This document shows, in pieces, positions 27,753 through 38,089 of a stretch of 64,000 bases of DNA (its first letter is position 1; every line of letters starts with the position of its first letter). The notes beneath the pieces are model-generated. The model was not told the origin of the DNA, did not search any database, and was given only the letters and a program-made list of their open reading frames with translations. The stretch comes from Pareuzebyella sediminis (lineage in GTDB: Bacteria > Bacteroidota > Bacteroidia > Flavobacteriales > Flavobacteriaceae): positions 620,001-684,000 of the forward strand of contig NZ_VTZS01000002.1 in the NCBI RefSeq assembly GCF_008367235.1, read 5' to 3'. Both the position numbers and the translations under genes were made by a program.

Positions 27753-30700
27753 TTAAAAGTCAAATCTCACGTTAAATCCATATTCTCTAGCGGTAGGATA
27801 TGGGCTAGATTGATATCCCTGTAAGTTACCTGAACTGAGTCCCGCTTCAGGGTCGGTATATGGCATGTTCTTATCAATGATCCAAAGGTTCCTCCCAACT
27901 AGCGAGAATGTCATGTTGTTAATTGGGATATTTTTAAGCATTTTGTTGGGAAGTTTGTAGGAAAAGGTTACTTCCCTAAGCTTCACAAAGCTGGCATCAT
28001 AAACATGTAGTGCGTTGGGAGCTCTTGTATAACCCAAAGCATGTGCGTAATAGTCCATACGTGTTCGGGTGGTGTTTGGCGAACCATCAGGGTTGACACC
28101 TTCCAATAAAATACCACCACCTTCGTCTACAGGATCTCTTTTTGGATTACCCAACTCGTTCAAACCAGCGGTAACATCATATACACCTGTAGCATAGCCG
28201 TACCAAGTATCCAGAGAGAAAACATCTCCGCCTTTTTGTACGTCGATCAAGAAGCTCATCGATAGGTTTTTGTATCGCAAGAGGTTGTTCACCCCACCTT
28301 TCCAGTCAGGGTTAAAATCACCAATCGGTTGAGGCGTAGCATCTACCACATACCTTCCTGTATCGGCATCGATAACGCGCTCACCGTTCAAATAGGTAAA
28401 GTTCGTTCCCCAAATGCTACCATAAGGCTGTCCAACGGTTGCATTAATGGTGACACCACCTTGGTTTGAAGTAAGCTGAACGTTGTCTACACCATCAAAT
28501 AATCGAATGACCTCACTTTTATTTTTAAACCATGTAGCATTTACCGTCCACTCGAAATCTTCGGTCTTAACTGGAGATACGAAAAGCGCAACTTCAAAAC
28601 CTTTGTTTTCGATATCTCCTGAATTCACCACTTTATCGCTATATCCAGTCGCTCTACTCACAGCAACCGGGAAAATTTGATCTACGGTATTGGTCTTGTA
28701 ATATGAAATATCGAAACCGGCCCGTTTATTTGCAAAATTCATTTCAAGCCCTAATTCGTATGATTTACTCAATTCATTAACCAAATTACTATTATTTGCT
28801 TGAAGATCGACAGAGAACAAAGGAACTGATCCAAAGTTAGTAGGGCTAAAATATGCGTTGAACACCCGCTGTGGTACGGTGCTGTTCCCAACCTCTGCGT
28901 AGTTTGCTCGTAGCTTACCAAAACTCAACCAATCGGCGTTCAACAACTTTGAGAATACGAAAGACGTAGAAACTGCAGGATAAAAGTATCCGTTGTTAGA
29001 ATCTGGCAACGTAGAAGAAATATCATATCGCGCGGATAAATCAAGATAAAGTACCCCGTCATATCCAAAAGAAGCGTTTCCAAAAAAGCCATATTGTTTC
29101 AATTCTCCTAGATATTCTGTTGGTGCCTCCAATAGATTTTGCGAGTTACTCAATGAGTATAATCTTGGAACGACCAATCCTCCACTGGTTGCGGCACGAA
29201 TCCATTCAATGCGTTGTTGTCTTGCCGTTGCACCAAGTACCCCATCAAGGGAAAGTTTTTCCGATAAGTCGAAGTCATAATTAAGTAATAGATCATAGTT
29301 CAATTCTGTATATGAACGATTATACCTTCGATACCTACTTGGGTAACTTAAGTTTTGTGGTGTGGTTCCTGGAACACTTCCGACGGCATGTCGTTCTTCT
29401 TGAAGTTCCGCATAAGTATCCAATGATGTTCGGCCGGTAACACTTAACCAATCGGCAATATCATAGGTTAGGTTAATATTTCCGAACAATCGGTTCCGAG
29501 TATCCGTTTGAAAGTTTTCATAAAGGACCCAATACGGGTTATCAAAGAAAATGGGCACTTGACCGTCTTCTGTAAGTGGGTCCCCACTGTAATTCCAAGT
29601 AATATTTCTTCTGGTATCAAAATAGGCGTCCTTTTGTGCTTGGAAATCAACGTTTCGTTGGTGCCATTGCCTAAAACTCTGCATCAGGTTATTTCCATCA
29701 TAACCTGTACCATACCGACCCTTTCCATCAGTTTTGGTAAAAGTTGCTTTTACACCGGCCCTCAGTCTGTCCGAAAGCTCTTGCGATCCATTAAAATCTA
29801 TAGTATGCCTTTGAATTTGACTATTGGGAACGATACCCGTTTGATCTAAATTGGTGTATCCCAATCGAAAAGATCCCGTTTCGCTTCCTGCAGAAAGGGA
29901 GACACTATTATTTAAGGTAACTCCAGTGATGAAAACCGATTCTGGCCCGTTTTTACCTGCCAAATAAGGAGTGGCCGTCAGATAGTTTGAAGATTCTGGA
30001 TAAAAGGCATCCCATTGATAGACCAATAGATTAGGGTCGAAAGCCGCTCCAAAGGAAGCATCTTCGGTAAATACCGTAGTCAAATCATCAATTCCGTCAC
30101 CATCGACATCCTGCTCAAAAAAATAACCTCCTGGTCCACTGTAGTAAGCTCCATACCCTGCCCCATATTCGTTTTGATATTTAGGAAAAGTATCTGGGTC
30201 ATATTTGGCCATGGTAACGCCTGAATTCACGGTTACACCAAGTCCCTGACCTTTCTTACCGGTTTTGGTCGTAATGATAATTACACCATTGGCAGCCCTA
30301 GAACCATAGAGGTTGGTAGCGGCAGCACCTTTCAAAACGTTGACTGATTCGATATCCTCTGGGTTAACGTCCATGGCGGCATTTCCGTAATCGTAGCCAC
30401 CTCTACCCGTAGTTTGTCCAGAGGTGTTAGTATTTGAGTTGCCGATAGGGGTACCATCTACCACAAATAAAGGTTGATTATTCCCGGTAATAGATGTATA
30501 ACCTCTAATTACGATATTCGAAGATCCTCCTAAAGAACTACTTTTCTTGACATCAAGACCGGCAACTTTACCAGAAAGGGAGTTCATGAAGTTGGTCTCT
30601 TTGGCAGTATTCACCTGATCTCCACTTACTTCTGTAGTGGCATATCCCAAGGCTTGCTTTTCCCTTTTGATACCAAGTGCGGTAACCACAACTTCCTCCA

Positions 30701-31004
30701 GGGCTTCTGCATCTTCTACCATTTGTACATTAATGGTGTTGGAAGCTCCCACCAATCGAGATTCTGTTTTAAACCCCAAATAGGAGAAAGAAAGATTCTG
30801 ACCTTCACTCGCCCCAATGGAATAGTTTCCGTCAAAATCGGTTTGGGTCCCGGTAGTGGTACCCTGTACAACAATATTGACCCCAGGTAGCGGAAGTCCA
30901 TCCGCATCGGATACTATACCTGTGATCGTTTTGTCTTGTGCAAATGAAATCTGCACGATTAACGCCACGAAAAGCGCTAACAATCCTTTGTGTTTTGCTC
31001 TCAT
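27753..31004 (-). CDS. SusC/RagA-like TonB-linked outer membrane transporter
   Basis: A 1083-residue protein. The start at 31004 begins the signal peptide MRAKHKGLLALFVALIVQIS, cut near FAQ; the longer ORF adds ten residues upstream. Residues about 25-105 are a CarboxypepD_reg-like domain (GIVSDADGLPLPGVNIVVQG), then the TonB-box-like VVVTALGIKREK, the plug domain with LSGKVAGLDV and IVIRGYTSITGNNQPLFVVDG, and a 22-stranded barrel ending in Phe (YGFNVRFDF). It imports a bound oligomer across the outer membrane using TonB energy, with the SusD-like lipoprotein encoded just downstream. A near-consensus promoter precedes it. Confidence 0.95.
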   Translation of the reverse strand: MRAKHKGLLALFVALIVQISFAQDKTITGIVSDADGLPLPGVNIVVQGTTTGTQTDFDGNYSIGASEGQNLSFSYLGFKTESRLVGASNTINVQMVEDAEALEEVVVTALGIKREKQALGYATTEVSGDQVNTAKETNFMNSLSGKVAGLDVKKSSSLGGSSNIVIRGYTSITGNNQPLFVVDGTPIGNSNTNTSGQTTGRGGYDYGNAAMDVNPEDIESVNVLKGAAATNLYGSRAANGVIIITTKTGKKGQGLGVTVNSGVTMAKYDPDTFPKYQNEYGAGYGAYYSGPGGYFFEQDVDGDGIDDLTTVFTEDASFGAAFDPNLLVYQWDAFYPESSNYLTATPYLAGKNGPESVFITGVTLNNSVSLSAGSETGSFRLGYTNLDQTGIVPNSQIQRHTIDFNGSQELSDRLRAGVKATFTKTDGKGRYGTGYDGNNLMQSFRQWHQRNVDFQAQKDAYFDTRRNITWNYSGDPLTEDGQVPIFFDNPYWVLYENFQTDTRNRLFGNINLTYDIADWLSVTGRTSLDTYAELQEERHAVGSVPGTTPQNLSYPSRYRRYNRSYTELNYDLLLNYDFDLSEKLSLDGVLGATARQQRIEWIRAATSGGLVVPRLYSLSNSQNLLEAPTEYLGELKQYGFFGNASFGYDGVLYLDLSARYDISSTLPDSNNGYFYPAVSTSFVFSKLLNADWLSFGKLRANYAEVGNSTVPQRVFNAYFSPTNFGSVPLFSVDLQANNSNLVNELSKSYELGLEMNFANKRAGFDISYYKTNTVDQIFPVAVSRATGYSDKVVNSGDIENKGFEVALFVSPVKTEDFEWTVNATWFKNKSEVIRLFDGVDNVQLTSNQGGVTINATVGQPYGSIWGTNFTYLNGERVIDADTGRYVVDATPQPIGDFNPDWKGGVNNLLRYKNLSMSFLIDVQKGGDVFSLDTWYGYATGVYDVTAGLNELGNPKRDPVDEGGGILLEGVNPDGSPNTTRTRMDYYAHALGYTRAPNALHVYDASFVKLREVTFSYKLPNKMLKNIPINNMTFSLVGRNLWIIDKNMPYTDPEAGLSSGNLQGYQSSPYPTAREYGFNVRFDF

Positions 31005-31031
31005 TTTATAATTATTTGAATTAGCTAGCGG

Positions 31032-31062
31032 CAAAAGTCATAAATTAACGTTAATAATCCAA
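31032..31062 (-). promoter_or_regulatory. Putative promoter of the SusC/SusD operon
   Basis: On the minus strand TTG (31062-31060), a 20-base spacer, then GACTTTTG (31039-31032), one mismatch from TAnnTTTG, located 28 bases before the susC-like start. Confidence 0.45.
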
Positions 31063-31745
31063 TTTTTTTTGACATTAAATTATGCATGCATAGTTTTTTT
31101 GCTGTTAGAAATAAGCGATTTCTTTACACATTCTGTTAAAATTCAACAGAAAATAAGCATGATGTTAAGAAAATGCGACAATTCATCTAGTCCAACTATA
31201 AAATGGAGGTATTTTTTGTTAATTTTTTTGGAATTCCTTAAATACTAATTTCCATGGTAATCTGCATGTTTTAGAAGGTTTTAAAACAATAAACAAATGA
31301 TTAATCATTAATAAAATAAAGAATAAGCCTACATTTTAGAAGATGATTGATCGTTTTAAGTGATTTTTGAAACTCTTTAACTTGAAATTTTGTAAGTATA
31401 TCTCGGTTTTTAAACCTGTATTTTTTAGGTCTTCGGAATAGTCTTGCTTGTATTAAAATCAGTAAAACGAACCTTTTTGTTTTTGACTCTAGCGGCAAGG
31501 GCAGGTAAACTAAATCTTCTTTTGAAGTTGTTCTGGTTTTTGGGTTTCTAAGGATGGCGTCTTTTGCTACTATTCATATATATAAGATAGGTTTGGTTGT
31601 ATTTTAAAATTAACCGACTTTTTGAGGGGGTGTATTTGCCAAAATAGCGATTCCTTTGCAACCTTATGTTATAGTGGTATTGGGTGTATCCGAAGGGCGA
31701 GAAAAGGGGTTGTTCAAAAATGTTTTAAAATTAATGCTGTAGGGT
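31063..31745. other. AT-rich gene-free region between divergent SusC and rpsL units
   Basis: This stretch separates two divergent operons. I find no convincing gene. It is rich in A/T runs and holds a 14-bp palindrome, AATGATTAATCATT, at 31296-31309, which could be a regulator site for the SusC/SusD operon. One minus-strand ORF of 65 codons at 31301-31498 looks like chance. Confidence 0.4.
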
Positions 31746-31775
31746 TTGAATTTTTACGAAATAGTCTTACATTTG
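31746..31775 (+). promoter_or_regulatory. Promoter of the str/S10 ribosomal protein operon
   Basis: TTG at 31746-31748, a 19-base spacer and TACATTTG at 31768-31775 match the Bacteroidota consensus exactly. Transcription would begin near 31780-31782. At that point CCCTT-AAAC-AAGGG (31780-31793) can fold into a 5-bp hairpin at the 5' end. The leader to the rpsL ATG is about 40 bases, A/T-rich and without Shine-Dalgarno. Confidence 0.8.
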
Positions 31776-31819
31776 CCAGCCCTTAAACAAGGGGTTATTT
31801 TATACATATATAATATAGT

Positions 31820-32194
31820 ATGCCAACAATTTCACAATTAGTACGAAAAGGAAGGTCCACGATTACTAAGAAGAGTAAATCGGCGGCTTTGGATTCGTGC
31901 CCTCAGCGAAGAGGGGTTTGTACGCGTGTATATACCACTACACCTAAGAAACCAAACTCTGCCATGCGTAAGGTGGCCAGGGTTAGGTTGACCAACGGTA
32001 AGGAGGTAAACGCTTACATTCCCGGAGAAGGGCACAACCTCCAAGAGCACTCGATAGTATTAGTAAGGGGCGGAAGGGTGAAAGATTTGCCAGGTGTTCG
32101 GTACCATATTGTAAGGGGAGCTCTCGATACCGCAGGTGTCGCAGGACGTACCCAGCGAAGGTCCAAATACGGGGCAAAACGACCCAAAAAGTAA
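31820..32194 (+). CDS. rpsL: 30S ribosomal protein S12
   Basis: A 124-residue S12, at the decoding centre of the small subunit. The conserved opening [12 protein letters not shown], the loop [21 protein letters not shown] around the streptomycin-relevant Lys, and [16 protein letters not shown] are all intact, so no classic streptomycin-resistance substitution is seen at the KPNSA or GRVKDLPG positions. First gene of the cluster, directly behind the consensus promoter, followed after 67 bases by rpsG. Confidence 0.98.
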   Translation: MPTISQLVRKGRSTITKKSKSAALDSCPQRRGVCTRVYTTTPKKPNSAMRKVARVRLTNGKEVNAYIPGEGHNLQEHSIVLVRGGRVKDLPGVRYHIVRGALDTAGVAGRTQRRSKYGAKRPKK

Positions 32195-32261
32195 ATGATT
32201 AAAAAGGTTGGGTTGGCTGAATTGTTTTTAAAAGCTCGCCTAAAACCTGAAATTTTTAGAA

Positions 32262-32738
32262 ATGAGAAAAAAACAGGCAAAAAAAAGGCCACTTTTACCA
32301 GACCCAAGGTTTAATGACCAGTTGGTGACGCGCTTTGTGAATATGATGATGTGGGATGGTAAGAAATCTGTGGCTTTCGGTGTATTCTACGATGCAATGG
32401 ATATCGTTGAGGAAAAGAAAACGGATGACGAGAAGTCATCACTCGAGCTTTGGAAAGATGCACTTTCCAATATTATGCCCCATGTTGAAGTACGAAGTAG
32501 AAGGGTTGGTGGGGCCACCTTTCAAATACCAATGCAGATTCGGCCCGACCGAAAGATTTCTACGGCAATGAAATGGCTTATCAGTTTTGCGCGGAAAAGA
32601 AATGAAAAAGGTATGGCGCAAAAATTAGCGGCAGAGGTACTGGCCGCCGCAAAAGAAGAAGGTGCTGCTGTCAAGAAAAGGGTAGACACGCATAAGATGG
32701 CCGAAGCGAACAAAGCATTTTCTCACTTTAGATTCTAA
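32262..32738 (+). CDS. rpsG: 30S ribosomal protein S7
   Basis: A 158-residue S7, the assembly initiator of the 30S head that binds the 3' domain of 16S rRNA. Recognised by the N-terminal basic arm with [19 protein letters not shown], the central [16 protein letters not shown] and the end [15 protein letters not shown]. It follows rpsL by 67 bases, the place where S7 represses its own synthesis in E. coli; I see only weak pairing there. fusA begins 6 bases later. Confidence 0.98.
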   Translation: MRKKQAKKRPLLPDPRFNDQLVTRFVNMMMWDGKKSVAFGVFYDAMDIVEEKKTDDEKSSLELWKDALSNIMPHVEVRSRRVGGATFQIPMQIRPDRKISTAMKWLISFARKRNEKGMAQKLAAEVLAAAKEEGAAVKKRVDTHKMAEANKAFSHFRF

Positions 32739-32744
32739 TCAGAA

Positions 32745-34871
32745 ATGAAAAGAGATTTAAAATATACAAGAAATATTGGTATCGCGGCACATATCGATGC
32801 CGGTAAAACAACGACCACCGAGCGTATCTTATTTTATACAGGTGTGAGCCATAAAATAGGGGAAGTTCACGACGGTGCTGCTACTATGGACTGGATGGAG
32901 CAGGAGCAAGAGCGTGGAATTACGATTACTTCAGCGGCAACTACGTGCTCATGGACCTTTCCAATGGAAAACGCGCAGCCGACTCCTGATGCAAAAGATT
33001 ACCATTTTAATATTATTGATACTCCCGGTCACGTTGATTTTACCGTAGAGGTAAATCGCTCGTTGCGGGTGTTAGATGGTCTGGTATTTCTTTTTAGCGC
33101 AGTTGATGGTGTAGAGCCACAGTCTGAAACTAACTGGAGGCTGGCCGACAATTATAAGGTGCCAAGAATTGGTTTTGTAAATAAAATGGACCGACAGGGT
33201 GCCAACTTTCTTGAGGTTGGTAAGCAGGTCCGGGAGATGTTGAAGTCCAATGCCGTGCCTATTGTCTTACCTATTGGCGACGAAGCGGATTTTAAAGGTA
33301 TTGTCGATTTGGTGAAGAACCGAGCCATTGTTTGGCATGAGGAAAACTTCGGGGCTACTTTCGATGTGGTCGATATTCCCGAAGAAATGAAAGATGAGGT
33401 CAGGGAGCATAGGGCCACGCTGATAGAAGCGGTAGCCGAATACGATGAGCACCTCATGGAAAAGTTTTTTGAAGACGAAGATTCCATTACCGAGGACGAA
33501 GTGCATGCAGCATTAAGGGCGGCTGTTATGGATATGAGTATCATACCTATGATTTGTGGTTCTTCCTTTAAAAATAAAGGAGTTCAGTTCTTGCTGGATG
33601 CCGTATGTCGATATTTGCCATCGCCTTTAGATAAAGATGCGATTGTAGGTGTCAACCCTGATACTGAAGAACAAGAGAAGAGAAAGCCTGATTTGAAGGA
33701 ACCGTTTTCTGCATTGGCGTTTAAGATCGCGACGGATCCATTTGTGGGTAGGTTGGCTTTCTTCAGGGCCTATTCAGGAAAATTGGATGCCGGATCTTAT
33801 GTATTGAACAATCGATCAGGAAATAAGGAGCGCATCTCGAGAATTTATCAAATGCACTCCAATAAGCAGAATGCCGTAGATTCTATTGGAGCTGGTGATA
33901 TCGGTGCTGCGGTAGGTTTTAAAGATATTAAGACGGGAGATACCTTGTCGGATGAGAAGCATCCGATTATTTTGGAAAGTATGAATTTCCCGGATCCCGT
34001 AATCGGTATTGCAGTTGAGCCAAAAACCAAGGCTGATGTCGATAAATTGGGTATGGCACTGAGTAAGCTGGCAGAGGAAGATCCTACGTTCCAAGTGAAA
34101 ACGGACGAGGCGTCTGGTCAGACCATTATTTCTGGAATGGGCGAGTTACACCTTGACATTATTGTAGATCGTTTACGACGTGAATTCAAGGTGGAAGTGA
34201 ATCAGGGTCAACCTCAGGTAGAATACAAAGAAGCGCTTACCAAGGCGGCTGATCATAGGGAGGTTTATAAGAAACAATCTGGTGGTCGCGGTAAGTTCGC
34301 CGACATCGTTTTCACCATGGAGCCTGCAGAAGAAGGTAAGGTAGGACTTGAGTTTGTCAATATGATTAAAGGGGGTAATATTCCTAGGGAATTTATCCCA
34401 TCAGTGGAAAAAGGCTTTAAAGAAGCCATGAAAAACGGACCTTTGGCCGGTTTTGAAATGGACAGTATGAAAGTGACGCTGAAAGATGGTTCTTTCCATG
34501 CGGTCGATTCGGATTCACTATCATTCGAATTAGCAGCCAAAATGGGATATAAAGATGCGGCGAAAGCAGCACGTGCCGTGCTGATGGAGCCGATTATGAA
34601 AATAGAGGTGTTGACCCCAGAAGAGAACATGGGAGATATAGTAGGCGACCTGAACCGTAGAAGAGGTACTATTTCCAATATGAGCGATAGGGCCGGATCT
34701 AAAGTTATCAAAGGTGAGGTGCCATTATCGGAAATGTTCGGGTATGTGACATCTTTGAGAACGTTGTCATCAGGTAGGGCAACTTCAACTATGGAGTTCT
34801 CTCATTACGCAGAGACCCCATCGAATATCGCAGAGGAAGTAATTAAGGCTGCAAAAGGAGTAACCGCTTAA
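32745..34871 (+). CDS. fusA: Elongation factor G
   Basis: A 708-residue translational GTPase that moves tRNA and mRNA through the ribosome after each peptide bond. G1 is [14 protein letters not shown], the switch region has [11 protein letters not shown]3 DTPGHVDFT and G4 NKMDR, followed by domain II, then the domain IV/V hallmarks [10 protein letters not shown] and a conserved end. Full length, in the usual str-operon place between rpsG and rpsJ. A second EF-G may exist elsewhere, but this context marks the housekeeping copy. Confidence 0.98.
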   Translation: MKRDLKYTRNIGIAAHIDAGKTTTTERILFYTGVSHKIGEVHDGAATMDWMEQEQERGITITSAATTCSWTFPMENAQPTPDAKDYHFNIIDTPGHVDFTVEVNRSLRVLDGLVFLFSAVDGVEPQSETNWRLADNYKVPRIGFVNKMDRQGANFLEVGKQVREMLKSNAVPIVLPIGDEADFKGIVDLVKNRAIVWHEENFGATFDVVDIPEEMKDEVREHRATLIEAVAEYDEHLMEKFFEDEDSITEDEVHAALRAAVMDMSIIPMICGSSFKNKGVQFLLDAVCRYLPSPLDKDAIVGVNPDTEEQEKRKPDLKEPFSALAFKIATDPFVGRLAFFRAYSGKLDAGSYVLNNRSGNKERISRIYQMHSNKQNAVDSIGAGDIGAAVGFKDIKTGDTLSDEKHPIILESMNFPDPVIGIAVEPKTKADVDKLGMALSKLAEEDPTFQVKTDEASGQTIISGMGELHLDIIVDRLRREFKVEVNQGQPQVEYKEALTKAADHREVYKKQSGGRGKFADIVFTMEPAEEGKVGLEFVNMIKGGNIPREFIPSVEKGFKEAMKNGPLAGFEMDSMKVTLKDGSFHAVDSDSLSFELAAKMGYKDAAKAARAVLMEPIMKIEVLTPEENMGDIVGDLNRRRGTISNMSDRAGSKVIKGEVPLSEMFGYVTSLRTLSSGRATSTMEFSHYAETPSNIAEEVIKAAKGVTA

Positions 34872-34884
34872 TTTTTTTAGAAAG

Positions 34885-35190
34885 ATGAGTCAAAAAATCA
34901 GGATAAAGTTAAAATCTTACGATCACAATTTGGTAGACAAGTCCGCCGAGAAAATCGTAAAAACGGTAAAAACTACCGGCGCAGTGGTTACGGGACCAAT
35001 TCCTTTGCCAACGCATAAGAAAATATTTACGGTATTGCGTTCACCCCACGTAAATAAAAAGTCTAGAGAGCAGTTTCAGTTAAGCTCATATAAGCGACTT
35101 TTAGATATATATAGCTCTTCATCGAAAACCATCGATGCGCTTATGAAGCTTGAGCTTCCGAGTGGGGTTGAGGTCGAGATTAAGGTCTGA
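34885..35190 (+). CDS. rpsJ: 30S ribosomal protein S10
   Basis: A 101-residue S10, a 30S head protein that also acts as the NusE antitermination factor. Conserved [42 protein letters not shown] and the closing [11 protein letters not shown] are clear. It closes the str-type unit (13 bases after fusA) and is separated from rplC by 220 bases, the largest gap in the cluster. In E. coli rpsJ heads the S10 operon with its L4-binding leader in front; here the likely leader lies after rpsJ. Confidence 0.97.
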   Translation: MSQKIRIKLKSYDHNLVDKSAEKIVKTVKTTGAVVTGPIPLPTHKKIFTVLRSPHVNKKSREQFQLSSYKRLLDIYSSSSKTIDALMKLELPSGVEVEIKV

Positions 35191-35339
35191 TATACCAAAC
35201 ATCGGTCAGTGTGGCCGAAAATGACATGTCCTAAGCTGCGGGCGAGGGAAAAACGGAGAAAAAATTTATTCGGGGTTGAATAATTTTTGACCCTATTTTT
35301 TTGTCAAATAGTTAAGAGTAATAAGTAAATTAATAACAA

Positions 35340-35394
35340 CGGACTTTTGGGTTTTCATTTGAAAATCTAAATACCGGTTACAGCCGGAAAGTCC
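35340..35394 (+). ncRNA. Structured leader upstream of rplC (three-way junction), candidate r-protein regulatory RNA
   Basis: In the 220-base gap between rpsJ and rplC the last 70 bases fold compactly. P1 pairs GGACTTT (35341-35347) with AAAGTCC (35388-35394). P2 pairs GGTTTTCA (35350-35357) with TGAAAATC (35360-35367). P3 pairs CCGG (35374-35377) with CCGG (35384-35387) around TTACAG and abuts P1. The element ends 16 bases before the rplC ATG, right for control of initiation. By analogy with the L4-controlled S10 leader of E. coli, a protein from rplC-rplD may bind it. The pairing is seen; the role is inferred. Confidence 0.5.
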
Positions 35395-35410
35395 ATAATT
35401 CAAAATCAGT

Positions 35411-36034
35411 ATGTCTGGGTTAATAGGAAAAAAAGTGGGCATGACCAGCATTTTTGACGAGAACGGGAAGAATGTTCCGTGTACCGTCATCGAGGCCGGG
35501 CCATGTGTGGTTACCCAAGTCAGAACCGAGGAAGTTGATGGCTATAGAGCACTTCAGCTAGGTTTCGATGACAAGGCAGAAACACGTGCTAATAAGGCCG
35601 AGAGCGGTCACTTCAAAAAAGCAGGTACTACGCCTAAAAAGAAAGTCGTCGAATTTCAAGGTTTTCAGGGAGACTATAAATTGGGAGACACCTTAGGTGT
35701 CGACATTTTTGTTGAAGGAGAGTTCGTAGATGTCGTAGGTACATCGAAAGGAAAGGGCTTTCAAGGCGTTGTCAAAAGACATGGCTTTCGGGGAGTAGGT
35801 CAATCTACACATGGTCAACATAACAGACTACGTGCTCCGGGGTCGATCGGTGCGGGATCTGATCCTTCACGGGTTTTTAAAGGAATGAAGATGGCCGGAA
35901 GAATGGGAGGTGAGCGGGTAACCGTTCAGAACCTACGGGTTTTAAAGGTAGTGCCGGAAAAGAATCTTTTAGTGGTAAAGGGTGCCGTTCCTGGTCATAA
36001 AAATGGGTATGTAACTATTCAAAGATGGCAGTAA
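35411..36034 (+). CDS. rplC: 50S ribosomal protein L3
   Basis: A 207-residue L3, an early assembly protein near the peptidyl transferase centre. Recognised by [20 protein letters not shown] at the start, the long central loop [31 protein letters not shown] (split motif: [12 protein letters not shown] and [15 protein letters not shown]) and the end [15 protein letters not shown]. It begins a new unit behind the structured leader and ends in TAATG, sharing a base with rplD. Confidence 0.98.
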   Translation: MSGLIGKKVGMTSIFDENGKNVPCTVIEAGPCVVTQVRTEEVDGYRALQLGFDDKAETRANKAESGHFKKAGTTPKKKVVEFQGFQGDYKLGDTLGVDIFVEGEFVDVVGTSKGKGFQGVVKRHGFRGVGQSTHGQHNRLRAPGSIGAGSDPSRVFKGMKMAGRMGGERVTVQNLRVLKVVPEKNLLVVKGAVPGHKNGYVTIQRWQ

Positions 36035-36666
36035 TGAAGGTAGCAGTATTAGATATTAAAGGAAAGGAAACCGGTAGAAAAGCAGAGCTTTCTGACGACG
36101 TTTTCGGAATCGAGCCCAATGAACATGCCGTTTATTTGGATGTTAAGCAATATTTGGCTCATCAAAGACAAGGAACGCACAAATCGAAAGAGCGTGCCGA
36201 AATCGCAGGTAGTACAAGAAAAATCAAGAAACAAAAGGGAACGGGTACTGCACGTGCGGGTAGTATAAAGTCTCCTATATTTCGCGGTGGAGGTAGAATT
36301 TTTGGACCAAGGCCTAAAGATTATTCCCAAAAATTGAATAAAAATTTGAAGCGTTTGGCCCGTAAATCGGCGTTGAGCATCAAGTCAAAGGAAAATGCAA
36401 TTTTGGTGGTAGAGGACTTCAGTTTTGACACACCAAAAACCAAGGAATTCAAGAATGTTTTATCATCACTTGGATTGGAAAACAAAAAATCCCTCATTGT
36501 CTTGGGCGATTCAAATAATAGCGTATATTTGTCTTCGCGAAATTTGAAGGGTTCCGAAGTTATAACATCCTCAGAAATAAGCACTTACAAAATATTGAAT
36601 GCCAACAATGTCGTGTTGTTGGAAGGTGCTTTGGAAGGATTGGAATCAAACCTAAATAAATTGTAA
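36034..36666 (+). CDS. rplD: 50S ribosomal protein L4
   Basis: A 210-residue L4, an exit-tunnel protein and the autogenous repressor of the S10 operon in E. coli. The ATG at 36034 overlaps the rplC stop by one base and starts [10 protein letters not shown]; three extra upstream codons are possible but lie inside rplC. The tunnel loop with KKQKGTGTARAGSIKSPIFRGGG is intact, including the Lys-Gly-Thr-Gly part where macrolide resistance changes occur. A good candidate binder of the rplC leader. Confidence 0.97.
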   Translation: MKVAVLDIKGKETGRKAELSDDVFGIEPNEHAVYLDVKQYLAHQRQGTHKSKERAEIAGSTRKIKKQKGTGTARAGSIKSPIFRGGGRIFGPRPKDYSQKLNKNLKRLARKSALSIKSKENAILVVEDFSFDTPKTKEFKNVLSSLGLENKKSLIVLGDSNNSVYLSSRNLKGSEVITSSEISTYKILNANNVVLLEGALEGLESNLNKL

Positions 36667-36669
36667 GCC

Positions 36670-36960
36670 ATGAACGTGTTGATAAAACCAATTATTACGG
36701 AAAAAATGACCGCTGACAGCGAGTTGTATAACCGATATGGTTTTTTGGTTGACCCTAGGGCAAACAAGATTCAAATCAAAGATGCGGTCGAAGCGGCTTA
36801 TGGAGTATCGGTGAAAAAGGTTCGAACCATGAATTATGGTCCGTCGAGAAAAACGCGCTATACCAAAACAGGTGTACAGCACGGTAAGACGAATGCTTTG
36901 AAAAAGGCGATCATTGATGTGGTTGAAGGAGATGTCATCGATTTTTACAGTAATCTATAA
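36670..36960 (+). CDS. rplW: 50S ribosomal protein L23
   Basis: A 96-residue L23, at the exit-tunnel rim and docking site for trigger factor and SRP. Seen in the opening VLIKPIITEKMT, the segment YGFLVDPRANKIQIKDAVEAAYGVSVKKVRT and the closing basic tail. Three bases separate it from rplD and nine from rplB, so translation is coupled along the S10 operon. It has the normal bacterial length. Confidence 0.97.
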   Translation: MNVLIKPIITEKMTADSELYNRYGFLVDPRANKIQIKDAVEAAYGVSVKKVRTMNYGPSRKTRYTKTGVQHGKTNALKKAIIDVVEGDVIDFYSNL

Positions 36961-36969
36961 AGACACGAA

Positions 36970-37794
36970 ATGTCAGTTAGAAAATTAAAACCAGTAACTC
37001 CCGGACAGCGTTTTAGAGTGGTAAACGGATTTGATGCAATTACCGCTGATAAGCCGGAGAAGAGCTTGCTCGCTCCGTTAAAAAAGTCTGGAGGTAGAAA
37101 CAGTCAAGGTAAAATGACCATGCGCCATAAGGGTGGAGGTCATAAAAGAAGATATCGTATTATCGATTTTAAAAGGGATAAGCAAGATGTTGCGGCTACC
37201 GTTAAGTCGATTGAATATGATCCAAATAGAACGGCTTTTATTGCTTTGTTGGAATATGCTGATGGCGAAAAGAGATATGTTATTGCTCAAAATGGATTGC
37301 AGGTAGGTCAGGAAGTATCTTCCGGGTCTAATGTGGCACCTGAGATAGGTAATGCGCTTCCTTTGAATGAAATCCCTTTGGGAACGATCATTTCTTGTAT
37401 CGAATTGCGCCCTGGTCAAGGAGCGGTTATGGCAAGGAGTGCTGGAACTTTTGCACAGTTGATGGCCAAGGAGGGAAAGTTCGTTACCGTGAAAATGCCT
37501 TCTGGTGAAACGCGATTGATTTTATCGGGGTGTATGGCAACTGTAGGAGCGGTTTCTAATTCAGACCACCAATTATTAGTCTCTGGTAAAGCGGGACGAA
37601 GCAGATGGTTGGGAAGAAGGCCTAGAACAAGGCCGGTCGCAATGAACCCTGTTGATCACCCAATGGGTGGTGGTGAAGGTAGGGCTTCAGGAGGACATCC
37701 AAGGTCGAGAAATGGAATTCCTGCAAAAGGATACAGAACTCGGCTTCGTACCAAGAAGACAAACAAGTATATTTTAGAACGTAGAAAGAAATAA
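36970..37794 (+). CDS. rplB: 50S ribosomal protein L2
   Basis: A 274-residue L2, required for peptidyl transferase assembly. The family signature region is intact near the C-terminus ([20 protein letters not shown], containing the critical His) and the N-terminal [19 protein letters not shown] resembles other Bacteroidota. The end [12 protein letters not shown] is the normal basic tail. Located between rplW and rpsS as in nearly all bacteria. Confidence 0.98.
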   Translation: MSVRKLKPVTPGQRFRVVNGFDAITADKPEKSLLAPLKKSGGRNSQGKMTMRHKGGGHKRRYRIIDFKRDKQDVAATVKSIEYDPNRTAFIALLEYADGEKRYVIAQNGLQVGQEVSSGSNVAPEIGNALPLNEIPLGTIISCIELRPGQGAVMARSAGTFAQLMAKEGKFVTVKMPSGETRLILSGCMATVGAVSNSDHQLLVSGKAGRSRWLGRRPRTRPVAMNPVDHPMGGGEGRASGGHPRSRNGIPAKGYRTRLRTKKTNKYILERRKK

Positions 37795-37807
37795 AAAGTA
37801 GAAAGCA

Positions 37808-38086
37808 ATGGCACGTTCATTAAAAAAAGGACCTTACGTTCACTACAGTCTGGAAAAAAAGATTCAGCAAACAGTATCATCAGGTAAGAAGAGCGTCATC
37901 AAGACATGGTCTAGGGCATCGATGATTACCCCTGATTTTGTGGGTCTTACGATAGCAGTTCACAATGGTAGGCAGTTCGTACCGGTTTTCATTACGGAGA
38001 ACATGGTAGGTCACAAATTGGGAGAATTTTCTCCGACACGATCTTTTAGGGGTCATGCCGGAGCCAAGAATAAAGGAAAAAAATAA
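37808..38086 (+). CDS. rpsS: 30S ribosomal protein S19
   Basis: A 92-residue S19, in the 30S head near the A-site tRNA. Typical [19 protein letters not shown] start, the [28 protein letters not shown] core and [18 protein letters not shown] end. It lies 13 bases after rplB and 3 before rplV in the S10 operon. Confidence 0.98.
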   Translation: MARSLKKGPYVHYSLEKKIQQTVSSGKKSVIKTWSRASMITPDFVGLTIAVHNGRQFVPVFITENMVGHKLGEFSPTRSFRGHAGAKNKGKK

Positions 38087-38089
38087 GCT

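Noticed and set aside
31301-31498. Minus-strand ORF of 65 codons in the AT-rich region upstream of the SusC-like gene
   Set aside because: Lysine-, isoleucine- and leucine-rich composition is expected from AT-rich noncoding DNA; no domain or promoter.
32195-32261. Possible S7 repressor site between rpsL and rpsG
   Set aside because: Only weak pairing such as AGGTT with AACCT is visible; not convincing without comparison.
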